A stretch of 64,000 nucleotides of DNA, taken from DATMER01 sp963741305 (GTDB taxonomy: Bacteria > Acidobacteriota > Thermoanaerobaculia > Multivoradales > UBA5704). A program made the position numbers and the translations under genes. The stretch lies in contig CAVUHL010000003.1 of NCBI GenBank assembly GCA_963741305.1, forward strand, positions 4,836,001 through 4,900,000. Direction: 5' to 3'. The notes below the pieces were generated by a model, which was not told where the DNA came from, did no database searches, and saw only the letters and a list, made by a program, of their open reading frames with translations. Shown in pieces: positions 42,537-51,605 of this stretch; within the stretch, counting starts at the first letter, position 1; every line of letters begins with the position of its first letter.

Positions 42537-42614
42537 CTAGCGGTCTTTCCGCCCTCGGACGCCCGGGACGCTCTGGAGCTCGCGCCAGATTTCGTCCTGC
42601 ACCGGCGTTCGTAG
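42537..42614. repeat. 78-bp direct repeat, right copy
   Basis: Second copy of 41505-41582 with one mismatch. It starts exactly at the minus-strand TAG stop of the next gene and ends with TAG corresponding to the polyprenyl synthase stop. On the plus strand it still encodes the last 25 residues of the synthase (one substitution, F to L). Confidence 0.95.
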
Positions 42615-43667
42615 CGGCGGCGGCTCGATTCCGAACACACCTTTGATCTTTGGCGTGCCGTCTTCCAGGAAGCCGGCTGCCCTCGCCGGGTCTACCGGGA
42701 GCACCCGGGCGGCGAGCGGACGGTCCCCGATCACCAGGGCATAGCGGAAGCGGCGCGGACGGACGTCCATCCAGGAGCGCCGGCCGGTCATGGCCAGGAC
42801 CGCTCCGGCAGGACGCTCGGTCAGCGGATCGGGCACTCCGACCCCTGTGAAGAAGAGCGCCGTCCTCAGCCCGTCCTCGGGCGGCATCTGGAAGACCAGG
42901 TATCCGGTGACTTCGCGCCCCCAGTCGAACAGCGCCATGCGGCGGGCGGAGGTGGGCGGCAGGGCCGGGATGCGCGGCGCGGCGAGCCGGGTGCCGGAGA
43001 CGGGCTGGCCCTGGATCAGCTCCGACAGCCGCGGACGCAGCGGTCCGGCCTCGGGCCTGCCCCAGCGACCGATGGGCGGCAGCCCCCAGGAGAACGCCGG
43101 CTTGCTCTCCAGCCCACCGCTCGGGCCGAGGGGTAGCCAGCCGCGCAGGAGGCCGAAGTGGTGGCGCTCGAAGATGCGCCAATCGCCGTCCGTGCGCACC
43201 AGGGTTTTCCCCCTGCCGTCCTGGCCATTGCCGTCCCGGATGGACGCCAGGAACCCGCCCGCGCCACGGTCGCTCCGCAGCTCCACGATCAGGCGGTTCC
43301 CTCCCACCTGGAGAAGGTCTCCTACCTCATAGGCATCCAGCTTCGCCACCGGAGGCAGGTACTGGCCGGCGCCGATCCGCTTGCCGTTCAGGGTGAGGAC
43401 GTACTCGGGATCGGCGAGGGCGAGCAGCCGCGCCCGGGGCGGGACCGTATCCAGGAAGAAGTCGCGGACGGCGTAGAAGGCGGCCGGGCTGCTGTCGGTC
43501 CTCTCGCGCTCTACCCAGATCCACCGCGCTCCTCCCGTGGGCAGGGTCAGCCGCGCCATGATGGCTGATACCGCCCGGGTGCCGAGGGCCAGCAGCCCCA
43601 CGGCGAGCATCAGGAGGATGGACATCCGGAGCCAGTAGCGCCGGGAGGGGGATGGGCTGGGGGTCAC
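42537..43667 (-). CDS. Membrane-anchored hypothetical protein, rhamnosidase-N-like beta domain
   Basis: A 376-residue protein with an N-terminal basic stretch and one transmembrane helix (about 14-36, MSILLMLAVGLLALGTRAV). The periplasmic part starts ARWIWVERERTDSSPAAFYAVRDF in blocks and has DPEYVLTLNGKRIGAGQ and DLLQVGGNRLIVELRSD, the pattern of the jelly-roll/galactose-binding domain that precedes the catalytic part of alpha-L-rhamnosidases; no catalytic barrel is present. Function unknown, perhaps glycan binding. Its last 26 codons lie in the right copy of the 78-bp repeat. Probably follows the lipoprotein gene upstream on the same strand, gap 22 nt. Confidence 0.65.
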   Translation of the reverse strand: MTPSPSPSRRYWLRMSILLMLAVGLLALGTRAVSAIMARLTLPTGGARWIWVERERTDSSPAAFYAVRDFFLDTVPPRARLLALADPEYVLTLNGKRIGAGQYLPPVAKLDAYEVGDLLQVGGNRLIVELRSDRGAGGFLASIRDGNGQDGRGKTLVRTDGDWRIFERHHFGLLRGWLPLGPSGGLESKPAFSWGLPPIGRWGRPEAGPLRPRLSELIQGQPVSGTRLAAPRIPALPPTSARRMALFDWGREVTGYLVFQMPPEDGLRTALFFTGVGVPDPLTERPAGAVLAMTGRRSWMDVRPRRFRYALVIGDRPLAARVLPVDPARAAGFLEDGTPKIKGVFGIEPPPLRTPVQDEIWRELQSVPGVRGRKDR

Positions 43668-43689
43668 GGGAGGAATCTACCTCACCGCG

Positions 43690-45846
43690 CTAGTTTGCGT
43701 ATCCCAGCGCCTTGAGCCGGTCTTCCGTCTCCTTGTCCACGGCCGGCTCGTTCGGCTTGCTCTCGTCCCGGTTCTTCTTGACCCAGGCGAGGAGCCGTTC
43801 GCGCAGCCAGGCGGCCTCCAGGTCTCCCTCGCCGGCGAGGTTGACCCGCTCGCCCGGGTCTTTCTCCAGGTCGAAGAGGTACTCCGGATCCCGGGAACGG
43901 CCCAGGGCGTCTCCCTGTCCCCACTGGGAGCCTGTTCTGGGAGCCCAGACGATTTTCCAGCGGCCATGGAGCGCGGAGTAGATCCCTCCCTTCACGCTGG
44001 AGGCGGCGGCCATATGGATGTACTCCCCGGGATTGCCCGCGGCCACTTGCAGGAGCGGCCGGCCATGGCTCTCGACCTTCTTCAGTCCGCCAAGCTCGAT
44101 CAGGGTCGCGTGGAGGTCGAGGCTGTCCGTGCGCTCCTTGACCGAGGCGGGCTTGAGCCGGCCCGGCGCCCAGAGGACGAGCGGGATGCGGAGCTGCTCT
44201 TCGAACAGGGTGAAGCCGTGCAGGACGCCCCCGTGCTCGAAATGCTCTTCCCCGTGATCGGCGGTCAGGGCAACCAGGGTCTCGCCGGGCGGCGACCAGG
44301 CTGCGAGCTGCTTCAGGAAGCCCGCGAGCTCGGCGTCGTTGTAGGCGATTGCGCCCGTGTAGAGGCCGCGCAGGCGCTGCCGGTCGGCGGGGGTGGCAGT
44401 CCGCCGCCGCTGCTTGATGTCCGAGAGCGTCTCGGTGCTGCCGTCAATGCCCGACGGGATGCCGGCGGTGTAGCGCGAGCGGTACGGATCGGGCGGATCG
44501 TAGGGGTTGTGCGGGTGAATCGTGTGGAGGTAGAGGAACGCCCGCTCGCCGCGCGGGAGGGAGGCCAGCCACTTCAGGGCGGAGGCATGGGCTCGGGCGG
44601 CATTGTCGTTGAACGGCGGCTTCTCCAGCGCGCTGTAGCCGTCGATCAGGACTTCCTTGGCCACGTGTTGGAAGCCCCGGTCCGTGCCGTAGGCCGGACT
44701 GACGTAGACGTTCCCCGAGAAGAGGCCGGTCCGGTAGCCGGCGGACTTGAACAGCTCGGCCAGGGTGGTGCCTTCCGTGGCATCGAGCTTCCAGCCACCC
44801 CGCGAGACAAAGGTGTGGCCGGTGAACAGCGCTTTTGTCGAGGGGATCGTGTTCGGGGCGACGCTACGGTGGTTGCGGAACGTCATCCCCTCCCGGGCCA
44901 GCCGGTCGATGGTCGGCGAGACCCCCGCCTGGCCTCCCAGGTGGCTCACGAAGTCGGCCCGGAGGGCATCCATGACGTAGACGATCACCAGCCGGGGCTT
45001 CGGAAAGGACGTTTTTGCCGTAGCTTTCTCCGCGGTCTCTCCCCCTTGGAGCCCCAGCTTCGCCCAGCGGGCAGCCGGTCCTGCTCCTCGGGCGCGCAGG
45101 CGGATGCGGACCCAGCCATCGGTCTCCCCCAAGGGAAGCTCGATTGCCTTGTCCCCGAAGATCCGGTTCCAGAAGCTGGGTGTCCACGAGAAGCGGCGGA
45201 CCGGGGAGCCGTCCTCGTTCTCCACAGTCAGCTCGAAGCGCTGATCGGGGCCGGGATCGCTTGGAGGAACGAACGTCCCCACCAGCTCGGTACCCGGGGA
45301 GACCCGGCGCGCGATGTGGACCAGCGACTCCCCTCCCTGGATGATGTCGGCGCCGCGGCTTGCGACCTTGCCGGCGGGCAGGAACGGGCGGATGGCGCCG
45401 GCCACGACCGTCACCTTGGGCTCGAAGGTGAGGTCGACGTTGATCCGCCCCTGGGGCAGGTCTCCCGGGATGCGGATCTCGGTGGGATCGGCCAGGGGGA
45501 AGGAGCCGAGGTCGCGGCCGGCGGCCCGCACCCGCACCGTTCCCGGCCTGGCAGGGGGCTCCAGAAGGTCGATGGCGAGGGTCCGGGGGCGGTCTGCGAG
45601 ATGGACGATCTGCAGCCGGACGCTGGGAATCTCGGGCGTGAGCAGCACCTGCTTGCCCTTTTTCGCCGACCACCATCCCGTGAGGAAGCGGTTCCCGCCC
45701 AGCGCAGGGGGCCGGGCGATGACCCGCTCCTCGATGAGGGCGTCCGCGGCGTGCTCGCCGTCCATCAGCAGGCGGACGGAGCCGGGATCTTCTCCTCCGC
45801 AGGAGATTAGAAGAGGTAAAAGCAGGAGGAGAGGCAGGCGGCGCAT
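43690..45846 (-). CDS. Lipoprotein of the alkaline phosphatase/sulfatase superfamily, Thr nucleophile
   Basis: A 718-residue protein beginning MRRLPLLLLLPLLISCGG: lipobox LISC marks a lipoprotein. A beta-rich N-terminal half precedes a sulfatase-fold domain with YVMDALRADF (first metal site), NTIPSTKALFTGH, and ALTADHGEEH (second metal site). The position held by Cys or Ser in sulfatases (C/S-x-P-S-R) is Thr here and the Arg is Lys, so no formylglycine is formed. A Thr nucleophile is typical of lipid phosphoethanolamine and phosphoglycerol transferases and of phosphatases of this fold. It ends with the DRLKALGYA tail shared with the protein at 51602-53371. Divergent from kdsB, suggesting a role in surface glycolipid modification. 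Confidence 0.85.
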   Translation of the reverse strand: MRRLPLLLLLPLLISCGGEDPGSVRLLMDGEHAADALIEERVIARPPALGGNRFLTGWWSAKKGKQVLLTPEIPSVRLQIVHLADRPRTLAIDLLEPPARPGTVRVRAAGRDLGSFPLADPTEIRIPGDLPQGRINVDLTFEPKVTVVAGAIRPFLPAGKVASRGADIIQGGESLVHIARRVSPGTELVGTFVPPSDPGPDQRFELTVENEDGSPVRRFSWTPSFWNRIFGDKAIELPLGETDGWVRIRLRARGAGPAARWAKLGLQGGETAEKATAKTSFPKPRLVIVYVMDALRADFVSHLGGQAGVSPTIDRLAREGMTFRNHRSVAPNTIPSTKALFTGHTFVSRGGWKLDATEGTTLAELFKSAGYRTGLFSGNVYVSPAYGTDRGFQHVAKEVLIDGYSALEKPPFNDNAARAHASALKWLASLPRGERAFLYLHTIHPHNPYDPPDPYRSRYTAGIPSGIDGSTETLSDIKQRRRTATPADRQRLRGLYTGAIAYNDAELAGFLKQLAAWSPPGETLVALTADHGEEHFEHGGVLHGFTLFEEQLRIPLVLWAPGRLKPASVKERTDSLDLHATLIELGGLKKVESHGRPLLQVAAGNPGEYIHMAAASSVKGGIYSALHGRWKIVWAPRTGSQWGQGDALGRSRDPEYLFDLEKDPGERVNLAGEGDLEAAWLRERLLAWVKKNRDESKPNEPAVDKETEDRLKALGYAN

Positions 45847-45880
45847 GGGCTTGGGCGCGGAGGATAGCATCCCGGGTCAT

Positions 45881-45909
45881 TTGACACTCCCCTACCGTAC
45901 GGTTTAGAT
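45881..45909 (+). promoter_or_regulatory. Sigma-70 promoter of the kds operon, leaderless start
   Basis: TTGACA (45881-45886, perfect -35) and TTAGAT (45904-45909, -10) with optimal 17-bp spacing. The kdsB GTG is at 45916, 7 nt after the -10, which is the expected transcription start. No ribosome-binding site is present, so the first gene is probably translated from a leaderless mRNA. Confidence 0.8.
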
Positions 45910-45915
45910 TCGGTC

Positions 45916-46650
45916 GTGCACCCCTCCTCGGGAATCATTGGCGCCATCCCAGCCCGCTATGCCTCGACCCGGCTGCCCGGCAAGCCGCTCCTCCTGATCG
46001 CTGGACGGCCCATGATCGAGCATGTCTACGAGCGGGTGTCGCGGGCCCGCGGGCTCGCCAGGATCGTGGTGCTGACCGACGACGAGCGCATCGCCCAGGC
46101 CGTCGAGGGCTTCGGCGGCGAGTGGGAGATGACCCCGGCCGAGTGCGCCAGCGGCACCGACCGCATCGCTCACGCGGCCCGGCAGTGGAACGCCGCGGCC
46201 GTGGTCAACATCCAGGGGGACGAGCCGCTGATCGATCCGGAGGCGGTGTCGAGGATCGCGGACCACCTGGCCAGCCATCCGGGCGACCCGGTGGTCACCC
46301 TGGCTGCCGAGGCGCAGCCCGAGGAGATGGGCAATCCCAATGCCGTCAAGGTCGTGCTCGACCTCGCCGGCTATGCCCTGTATTTCAGCCGGTCGCCCCT
46401 TCCCTACCCGAGGCAGGAGGGCGGCGCGGTCCCGCTCAAGCACCTGGGGATCTACGGCTACCAGCGCGAGGCCCTGCTCCGCCTCGCGGCCCTGCCCCAG
46501 ACGCCGCTCGAGCAGAGCGAGTCCCTGGAGCAGCTTCGGGCCCTGGAGAACGGCCTGCGCATCCGCGTGCTGCGGACCGAGCGGGCCTCCCCGGGGGTCG
46601 ATACGCAGGAAGACCTGGAACGAGTCGAACGTTTGCTGGAAAAGATTTGA
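45916..46650 (+). CDS. kdsB: CMP-Kdo synthetase (3-deoxy-manno-octulosonate cytidylyltransferase)
   Basis: A 244-residue nucleotidyltransferase. GAIPARYASTRLPGKPL is the CTP-binding loop (shown in two parts: GAIPARYAS, TRLPGKPL); VVLTDDERI, CASGTDRI, NIQGDEPLI and YFSRSPLPY are the family motifs. The enzyme activates Kdo with CTP to CMP-Kdo for lipid A core assembly. First gene of a Kdo operon; 9 nt separate it from pyrG. GTG 45916 is the start because the conserved GIIGAIPARY begins six residues later. Confidence 0.97.
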   Translation: MHPSSGIIGAIPARYASTRLPGKPLLLIAGRPMIEHVYERVSRARGLARIVVLTDDERIAQAVEGFGGEWEMTPAECASGTDRIAHAARQWNAAAVVNIQGDEPLIDPEAVSRIADHLASHPGDPVVTLAAEAQPEEMGNPNAVKVVLDLAGYALYFSRSPLPYPRQEGGAVPLKHLGIYGYQREALLRLAALPQTPLEQSESLEQLRALENGLRIRVLRTERASPGVDTQEDLERVERLLEKI

Positions 46651-46659
46651 GGAGAAACC

Positions 46660-48339
46660 ATGGCAACCAAGTACATCTTCGTTACCGGTGGCGTCGTTTC
46701 CTCCCTGGGCAAGGGAGTTGCCGCGGCATCCGTCGGCGCGATCCTGGAAGCGCGGGGCTTCTCCGTCACCCTGCTGAAGTTCGACCCGTACGTCAACGTC
46801 GATCCGGGGACCATGTCCCCCTACCAGCATGGCGAGGTCTTCGTGACGGATGACGGGGCCGAAACCGACCTCGACCTCGGCCACTACGAGCGCTTCACCC
46901 ACATGATCGCCACCAAGCGCCACAACTACACCACGGGCAAGATCTACTCGTCGGTGATCGAGAAGGAGCGGCGCGGCGATTACCTGGGCAAGACCGTCCA
47001 GGTCGTCCCCCACATCACGGACGAGATCATGGAGGGCCTGCGCAAGGTGGCTGGCAACGCCGACGTGGTCATCTGCGAGATCGGCGGCACGGTGGGCGAC
47101 ATCGAGTCGCTCCCCTTCCTTGAGGCCATCCGCCAGTTCCGCCTGGAGCTTGGCCGCGGCAACGCGGTCAACATCCACCTGACGCTGGTCCCCTACATCG
47201 CCGCCGCCGACGAGCTGAAGACCAAGCCGACCCAGCACTCGGTGCGCGAGCTGCGGGAGATCGGCATCTCGGCCGACATCGTGCTCTGCCGCGTGGACCG
47301 AGCCCTGCCCGAGGACATGAAGAAGAAGATCGCGCTCTTCTGCAACGTCGATCCGCGGGCGGTCATCGCGGCACGGGACGTGCCCACCATCTATGAAGTC
47401 CCGCTCATGTTCTGCCGCGAGGGGATGGATGACATCCTTCTCGAGCTGCTCAACCTCCCCCACTACGACCGCGATCTCTCTCCCTGGGAGAGCCTGGTGG
47501 CGCGCATCAAGAACCCCCACCATCACGTGCGGGTGGGGATCGTGGGCAAGTACGTGGAGTTCCCCGACGCCTACAAGAGCCTCAACGAGGCCCTGCTCCA
47601 CGGCGGCATCGCCAACGACGCAAAGGTCGAGCTGGTCTACATCGACGCAGAGGAGCTGGAGGAGGGCCGGAGCTGGCCGCGGGAGCTGTTCGAGGTGGAT
47701 TCACTGCTCGTGCCCATCGGTTTCGGCCAGCGCGGCACCGAGGGGAAGATCCGCGCCATCCGCTACGCCCGCGAGCATCGCGTGCCGTTCTTCGGCATTT
47801 GCCTGGGCATGCAGTGCATGGTCATCGAGTACGCCAGGAACGTCTGCGGCATCAAGGACGCCACTTCGTCGGAGTTCGACCCGCAGACGGAGCACGCGGT
47901 CATCTACAAGCTGCGCGACCTGCTCGGCATCGAGGAGTTGGGCGGCACCATGCGCCTGGGCGCCTACCCCTGCAAGCTGCAGGAGGGGACGCTCGCCCGC
48001 AAGATCTATGGCGGCGTGCCCGAGATCAGCGAGCGCCACCGCCATCGCTACGAGGTGAACCAGAAGTACCTTGGAAACCTCAAGGAGCACGGGCTCGTCA
48101 TCTCGGGGCTGTCGCCGGATGGCAAGTTCGTCGAGATGGTGGAGCTGACGGACCATCCCTGGTTCCTCGGCTGCCAGTTCCATCCGGAATACAAGTCGAA
48201 GCCCACGGAGCCGCACCCGCTGTTCGTCTCCTACATCGCGGCAGCCCTGGCCGAGCAGCAGCGGCGCAAGAAGGAGCGGACGTCCGTGGAGTCGACCGTT
48301 CCCTCGTTGCCGGAATTGCCCTCGGAGATCCCCGCCTGA
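46660..48339 (+). CDS. pyrG: CTP synthase
   Basis: A 559-residue glutamine-dependent CTP synthase. The N-terminal amidoligase domain has IFVTGGVVSSLGKGVAAAS (P-loop) and EIGGTVGDIES; the C-terminal GATase1 domain has the nucleophile Cys in FFGICLGMQCM and the His/Glu pair in GCQFHPEYKS. It makes CTP from UTP, ATP and glutamine. Placement between kdsB and kdsA is logical because KdsB uses CTP. TGAGGAGAAACC precedes the ATG. The stop shares a base with the kdsA start. Confidence 0.98.
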   Translation: MATKYIFVTGGVVSSLGKGVAAASVGAILEARGFSVTLLKFDPYVNVDPGTMSPYQHGEVFVTDDGAETDLDLGHYERFTHMIATKRHNYTTGKIYSSVIEKERRGDYLGKTVQVVPHITDEIMEGLRKVAGNADVVICEIGGTVGDIESLPFLEAIRQFRLELGRGNAVNIHLTLVPYIAAADELKTKPTQHSVRELREIGISADIVLCRVDRALPEDMKKKIALFCNVDPRAVIAARDVPTIYEVPLMFCREGMDDILLELLNLPHYDRDLSPWESLVARIKNPHHHVRVGIVGKYVEFPDAYKSLNEALLHGGIANDAKVELVYIDAEELEEGRSWPRELFEVDSLLVPIGFGQRGTEGKIRAIRYAREHRVPFFGICLGMQCMVIEYARNVCGIKDATSSEFDPQTEHAVIYKLRDLLGIEELGGTMRLGAYPCKLQEGTLARKIYGGVPEISERHRHRYEVNQKYLGNLKEHGLVISGLSPDGKFVEMVELTDHPWFLGCQFHPEYKSKPTEPHPLFVSYIAAALAEQQRRKKERTSVESTVPSLPELPSEIPA

Positions 48340-49169
48340 TGGCGGTGCATCCTGTCGAGCTCGCCCCTGGCATTATGGTTGGAGGTGCCGTCGGGGGTGA
48401 TGCCCTTCCTGTCATTGCCGGTCCCTGCGTGGTGGAGAGCGAGGAGCGCACCCTGGAGACAGCCCACGTGCTGGCCGCCATGGCCGAGCGCCTGGGGCTG
48501 CCGCTGGTGTTCAAGTCGTCCTTCGACAAGGCGAACCGCAGCTCGATCGGGACCTTCCGCGGTCCCGGCCTGGAAGAGGGGTTGCGCGTCCTCCGGCTGG
48601 TCAAGGAGGAGACCGGGCTCCCCGTGCTGACCGACGTCCACGAGCCGGATCAGTGCGGGCCGGTCGCCGAGGTCTGCGACGTGCTCCAGATCCCCGCCTT
48701 CCTCTGCCGGCAGACCGACCTCGTGGTCGCTGCGGCGCGCACAGGCCGGGCGGTAAACATCAAGAAGGGCCAGTTCATGGCCCCGGACGGCATGCGCCGG
48801 ATCGTGGACAAGGCCCGGAGCGTGGGCAATGACCGGGTGACGGTGACCGAGCGCGGGGTCTCCTTCGGCTATCAGAACCTCGTCGTGGACATGCGCAGCT
48901 TCGCCATGATGCAGGACGATGGGATAGCGGTGATCTACGACGTGACCCACTCGCTCCAGCTCCCCGGAGCGGCAGGAGAGGAGAGCGGCGGGCTTCGCCG
49001 CTTCGCCGAGCCGCTCGCCCGGGCGGCGGTCGCGGCCGGCGCGGATGGGCTCTTTTTGGAAGTCCATCCCGATCCCGACCGGGCGCTCTCGGACAAAGCC
49101 GTTCAGCTCGATCCCGAGCGGGCCGAGGCGCTGCTCAAGTCTCTGATCGCTTTGAGGAAGAGCCTGTGA
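48339..49169 (+). CDS. kdsA: Kdo-8-phosphate synthase
   Basis: A 276-residue aldolase-type enzyme condensing phosphoenolpyruvate with arabinose-5-phosphate. Family motifs: VIAGPCVVES, FKSSFDKANRSS, GLPVLTDVHE, IPAFLCRQTDL, NIKKGQFMAP, DVTHSLQLPG, LFLEVHPDPD. The Cys after AGP marks the metal-dependent class as a candidate. ATG 48339 overlaps the pyrG stop in TGATGG. Confidence 0.97.
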   Translation: MAVHPVELAPGIMVGGAVGGDALPVIAGPCVVESEERTLETAHVLAAMAERLGLPLVFKSSFDKANRSSIGTFRGPGLEEGLRVLRLVKEETGLPVLTDVHEPDQCGPVAEVCDVLQIPAFLCRQTDLVVAAARTGRAVNIKKGQFMAPDGMRRIVDKARSVGNDRVTVTERGVSFGYQNLVVDMRSFAMMQDDGIAVIYDVTHSLQLPGAAGEESGGLRRFAEPLARAAVAAGADGLFLEVHPDPDRALSDKAVQLDPERAEALLKSLIALRKSL

Positions 49170-50137
49170 GGTCGCCCGGGCAGGTGGCGCGCGAGGTTCT
49201 GGAGACCGAGGCCGCCGCGATCCGCGGGTTGATCCCGCAGCTCGACGAGCGCTTCGACCGGGCGGTCGAGCTGCTCCGCTCCTGCACGGGCCGGGTGGTC
49301 TGCACGGGGATGGGCAAGAGCGGCATCATCATGAAGAAGGTCATGGCGACGCTCGCCTCGACCGGCACGCCCGCACTCTTCCTCCATCCGGCCGAGGCGG
49401 TCCACGGCGACCTGGGGATGATCGTGCCCGGGGACGTGGTGCTCGGGGCCTCTTACTCGGGCACCACTGAAGAGCTGTTGAGGCTCGTGGAGACGCTGAA
49501 GCGCCTGGGAGTGCCGCTGGTGGTCATGACCTCCAGCGCAGGCTCGCCCCTGGCCCGGCTCGCGGACATCCACCTGCCGGTCGGGATCGACCGCGAGGCC
49601 TGCCCATTGAACCTTGCGCCGACAGCTTCGACCACCGCCACCCTGGCCCTGGGCGACGCCCTGGCGATGGCGCTGCTGGAAGCCCGCGGCTTCACCCGCG
49701 AGGACTTCGCGCTCCTCCATCCTGCCGGCCAGCTCGGCAAGCGCCTGCTCAAGGTCGAGCAGCTCATGCACGCGGGCGACGCCCTCCCGAAGGTGCTCGC
49801 CTCGGTCCCGATGCGCGACGCCATCTACGAGATGTCCAAGAAGGGGCTCGGCATCACCGCAGTAATCGGCGAAGGCGACGACGAAGGCCGGCTCCTCGGC
49901 TGCATCTCGGACGGCGACCTCCGGCGGTTGCTCGAGCACGACGAGGGGCTGCTGCGCAAGACCGCGGGCGAGTGCATGACCCTCAACCCGCGGACCATCC
50001 CCGGGGACGAGTTGGCCGCCGCCGCCCTCAAGACCATGGAAGACCACCGCATCACCTCCCTCTTCGTCTGTGACGCGGAGAGGCGGCTCGAAGGCATCGT
50101 CCACCTGCACGATCTGTGGGGATTGGAGCTGTTCTGA
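49166..50137 (+). CDS. kdsD: Arabinose-5-phosphate isomerase (SIS + CBS domains)
   Basis: A 323-residue enzyme converting ribulose-5-phosphate to arabinose-5-phosphate, the substrate of KdsA. The SIS domain has GMGKSGIIMKKV, TLASTGTPALFLHPAEAVHGDLG in shorter blocks, SYSGTTEEL, and NLAPTASTT. Two CBS domains occupy the C-terminal third. GTG 49166 overlaps the kdsA stop. Position confirms the Kdo pathway assignment. Confidence 0.96.
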   Translation: MRSPGQVAREVLETEAAAIRGLIPQLDERFDRAVELLRSCTGRVVCTGMGKSGIIMKKVMATLASTGTPALFLHPAEAVHGDLGMIVPGDVVLGASYSGTTEELLRLVETLKRLGVPLVVMTSSAGSPLARLADIHLPVGIDREACPLNLAPTASTTATLALGDALAMALLEARGFTREDFALLHPAGQLGKRLLKVEQLMHAGDALPKVLASVPMRDAIYEMSKKGLGITAVIGEGDDEGRLLGCISDGDLRRLLEHDEGLLRKTAGECMTLNPRTIPGDELAAAALKTMEDHRITSLFVCDAERRLEGIVHLHDLWGLELF

Positions 50138-50685
50138 GCCTCTCCGACGAGGTTCTCACCGAGCGCGCCCGCGGCTTGGAGTGGCTGCTCCTGGACGTGG
50201 ACGGCGTGCTCACGGACGGCCGGTTGGTCTATGGCCCCGAAGGCGAACAGGAGAAGGTCTTCAACGTCCGCGACGGGCTGGGGTTGCGCCTGATCCAGCG
50301 CGACGGGCTCAAGGTCGGGATCATTTCCGGCCGCGAGAGCGAGGCGCTGCGGATCCGGGCGGACGACCTGGGCACCGACTGGCTGATGATGGAGCGGTCG
50401 GACAAGGGTCCCGCCTTCGCCGAGTTCCTCGCCGCCCAGGGTGTATCCCCCGAGAAGGTCGCCTTCATGGGGGATGACCTGGTAGACCTCCCGATCCTGC
50501 TCCGCTGCGGGCTCGCCTTTGCGCCGGCCGATGCGGTGGCGGAAGTCCGGGAACGGGCGCACCGGGTGCTGAGCGGGCGGGGCGGCCGGGGGGTGGTGAG
50601 GGAGCTGTGCGAGCTGCTGCTGCGGGCGCGGGGGAGCTGGGAGAAGCTGATCGCCCCCTATTACGTGGTGGGAGAGCCGGACTGA
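50116..50685 (+). CDS. kdsC: Kdo-8-phosphate phosphatase (HAD family)
   Basis: A HAD phosphatase without cap domain. Motif I is LLLDVDGVLTDG (nucleophile Asp and the acid Asp two residues on), motif II SGRESEAL, motif III Lys in SPEKVAFMGDDLVDLP with acidic motif IV GDDLVD. It removes phosphate from Kdo-8-P. Start uncertain: GTG 50116 overlaps kdsD by 22 nt; a CTG at 50134 is possible. Length about 190 residues is normal for KdsC. Confidence 0.94.
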   Translation: MGIGAVLSLSDEVLTERARGLEWLLLDVDGVLTDGRLVYGPEGEQEKVFNVRDGLGLRLIQRDGLKVGIISGRESEALRIRADDLGTDWLMMERSDKGPAFAEFLAAQGVSPEKVAFMGDDLVDLPILLRCGLAFAPADAVAEVRERAHRVLSGRGGRGVVRELCELLLRARGSWEKLIAPYYVVGEPD

Positions 50686-50774
50686 GCACACCTCTGACCC
50701 CGGTCCCTTCCAAGCACCGAGTCCGCCGCCGGACGAGCCGGTTCCGGGCCGCTCTCTTCCCCTTTCTGGTCCGA

Positions 50775-51605
50775 ATGCTCTCCCGAATGCTGGGGAGCAT
50801 GCCCCGCTCGACCGCCCTCCGCTTCGGCCGGGCCGCCGGCCGTCTGGCCTGGTCCGTGAGCGGACGGGACCGCCGCCGCGCCCTCGATCACCTGGCCCTG
50901 GCCTTTCCCGAGCTGCCCGAGGAGGAGCGAAGGAGGATTGCCCGGTTGTCCTTCCTCTCCCAGGGGATGAACGCGGCCGAGCTGCTCCACCTGTTGCGGC
51001 GGGATGCGAAGGAGATACTCCCGCACATGGAGGTCCAGGGTTGGGAGAATGTCGAGGCGGCGCGGGCGGCTGGCCGGCCGATCCTGATCCTGACCGGCCA
51101 CTGCGGCAACTGGGAGCTGCTCTCGGTCGTGATGAACGAGCGCGGCCTGCCCCCCGCGGGCATCGCGAGGCCGCTGGACGATCCGCGCCTCCAGGAGATG
51201 CTGGTGAGCATCCGCAGCCACCTGGGAGCGACGACGATCGCGCGGGGAACTCGGGGCGCGGCGCGGCAGATCCTCGGAGTGCTGCGGACGGGCGGCGCGA
51301 TCGCCATGCTGATCGACCAGGACACCAAGGTGGACGGCGTCTGGGTGCCCTTCTTCGGGCGCCCTGCCTTCACGCCGGTTGGCGGCGCCGAGCTGGCGCT
51401 GAAGCAGGACATGCGGGTGGTCCCCACCTTCATGGAGCGGCGTCCGGACGGCGGGCACATCCTGCGGTTTCTTCCCATTCTGGAGCTGCCCGATGATCCG
51501 CGAGAGGCAACCGCCCTCATGACTGCCGCGATCGAAGCGCAGATCCGCCGGCGGCCTGAACAGTGGGTCTGGTGGCACAAGCGGTGGAGGCGGCAGCAGT
51601 CGTGA
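50775..51605 (+). CDS. LpxL/HtrB-family lipid A acyltransferase
   Basis: A protein of about 276 residues from ATG 50775 (an in-frame GTG upstream at 50607 would overlap kdsC; the true start may lie between). Hydrophobic N-terminus, then LILTGHCGNWELL carrying the HxxxxE-type catalytic motif (His and Glu), IAMLIDQDTKVDGVWVPFFG in shorter blocks, and FFGRPAFTP. These are features of secondary acyltransferases that add an acyl chain to Kdo-lipid A at the inner membrane. Operon position after kdsC supports this. The stop overlaps the next start (GTGA). Confidence 0.88.
   Translation: MLSRMLGSMPRSTALRFGRAAGRLAWSVSGRDRRRALDHLALAFPELPEEERRRIARLSFLSQGMNAAELLHLLRRDAKEILPHMEVQGWENVEAARAAGRPILILTGHCGNWELLSVVMNERGLPPAGIARPLDDPRLQEMLVSIRSHLGATTIARGTRGAARQILGVLRTGGAIAMLIDQDTKVDGVWVPFFGRPAFTPVGGAELALKQDMRVVPTFMERRPDGGHILRFLPILELPDDPREATALMTAAIEAQIRRRPEQWVWWHKRWRRQQS

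Noticed and set aside
41505..42614. 78-bp repeat as an assembly duplication artefact
   Set aside because: The copies differ by one base and bracket a lower-GC two-gene module with exact stop-to-stop limits, which a chimeric join would not produce; read-level checking is still the proper test.
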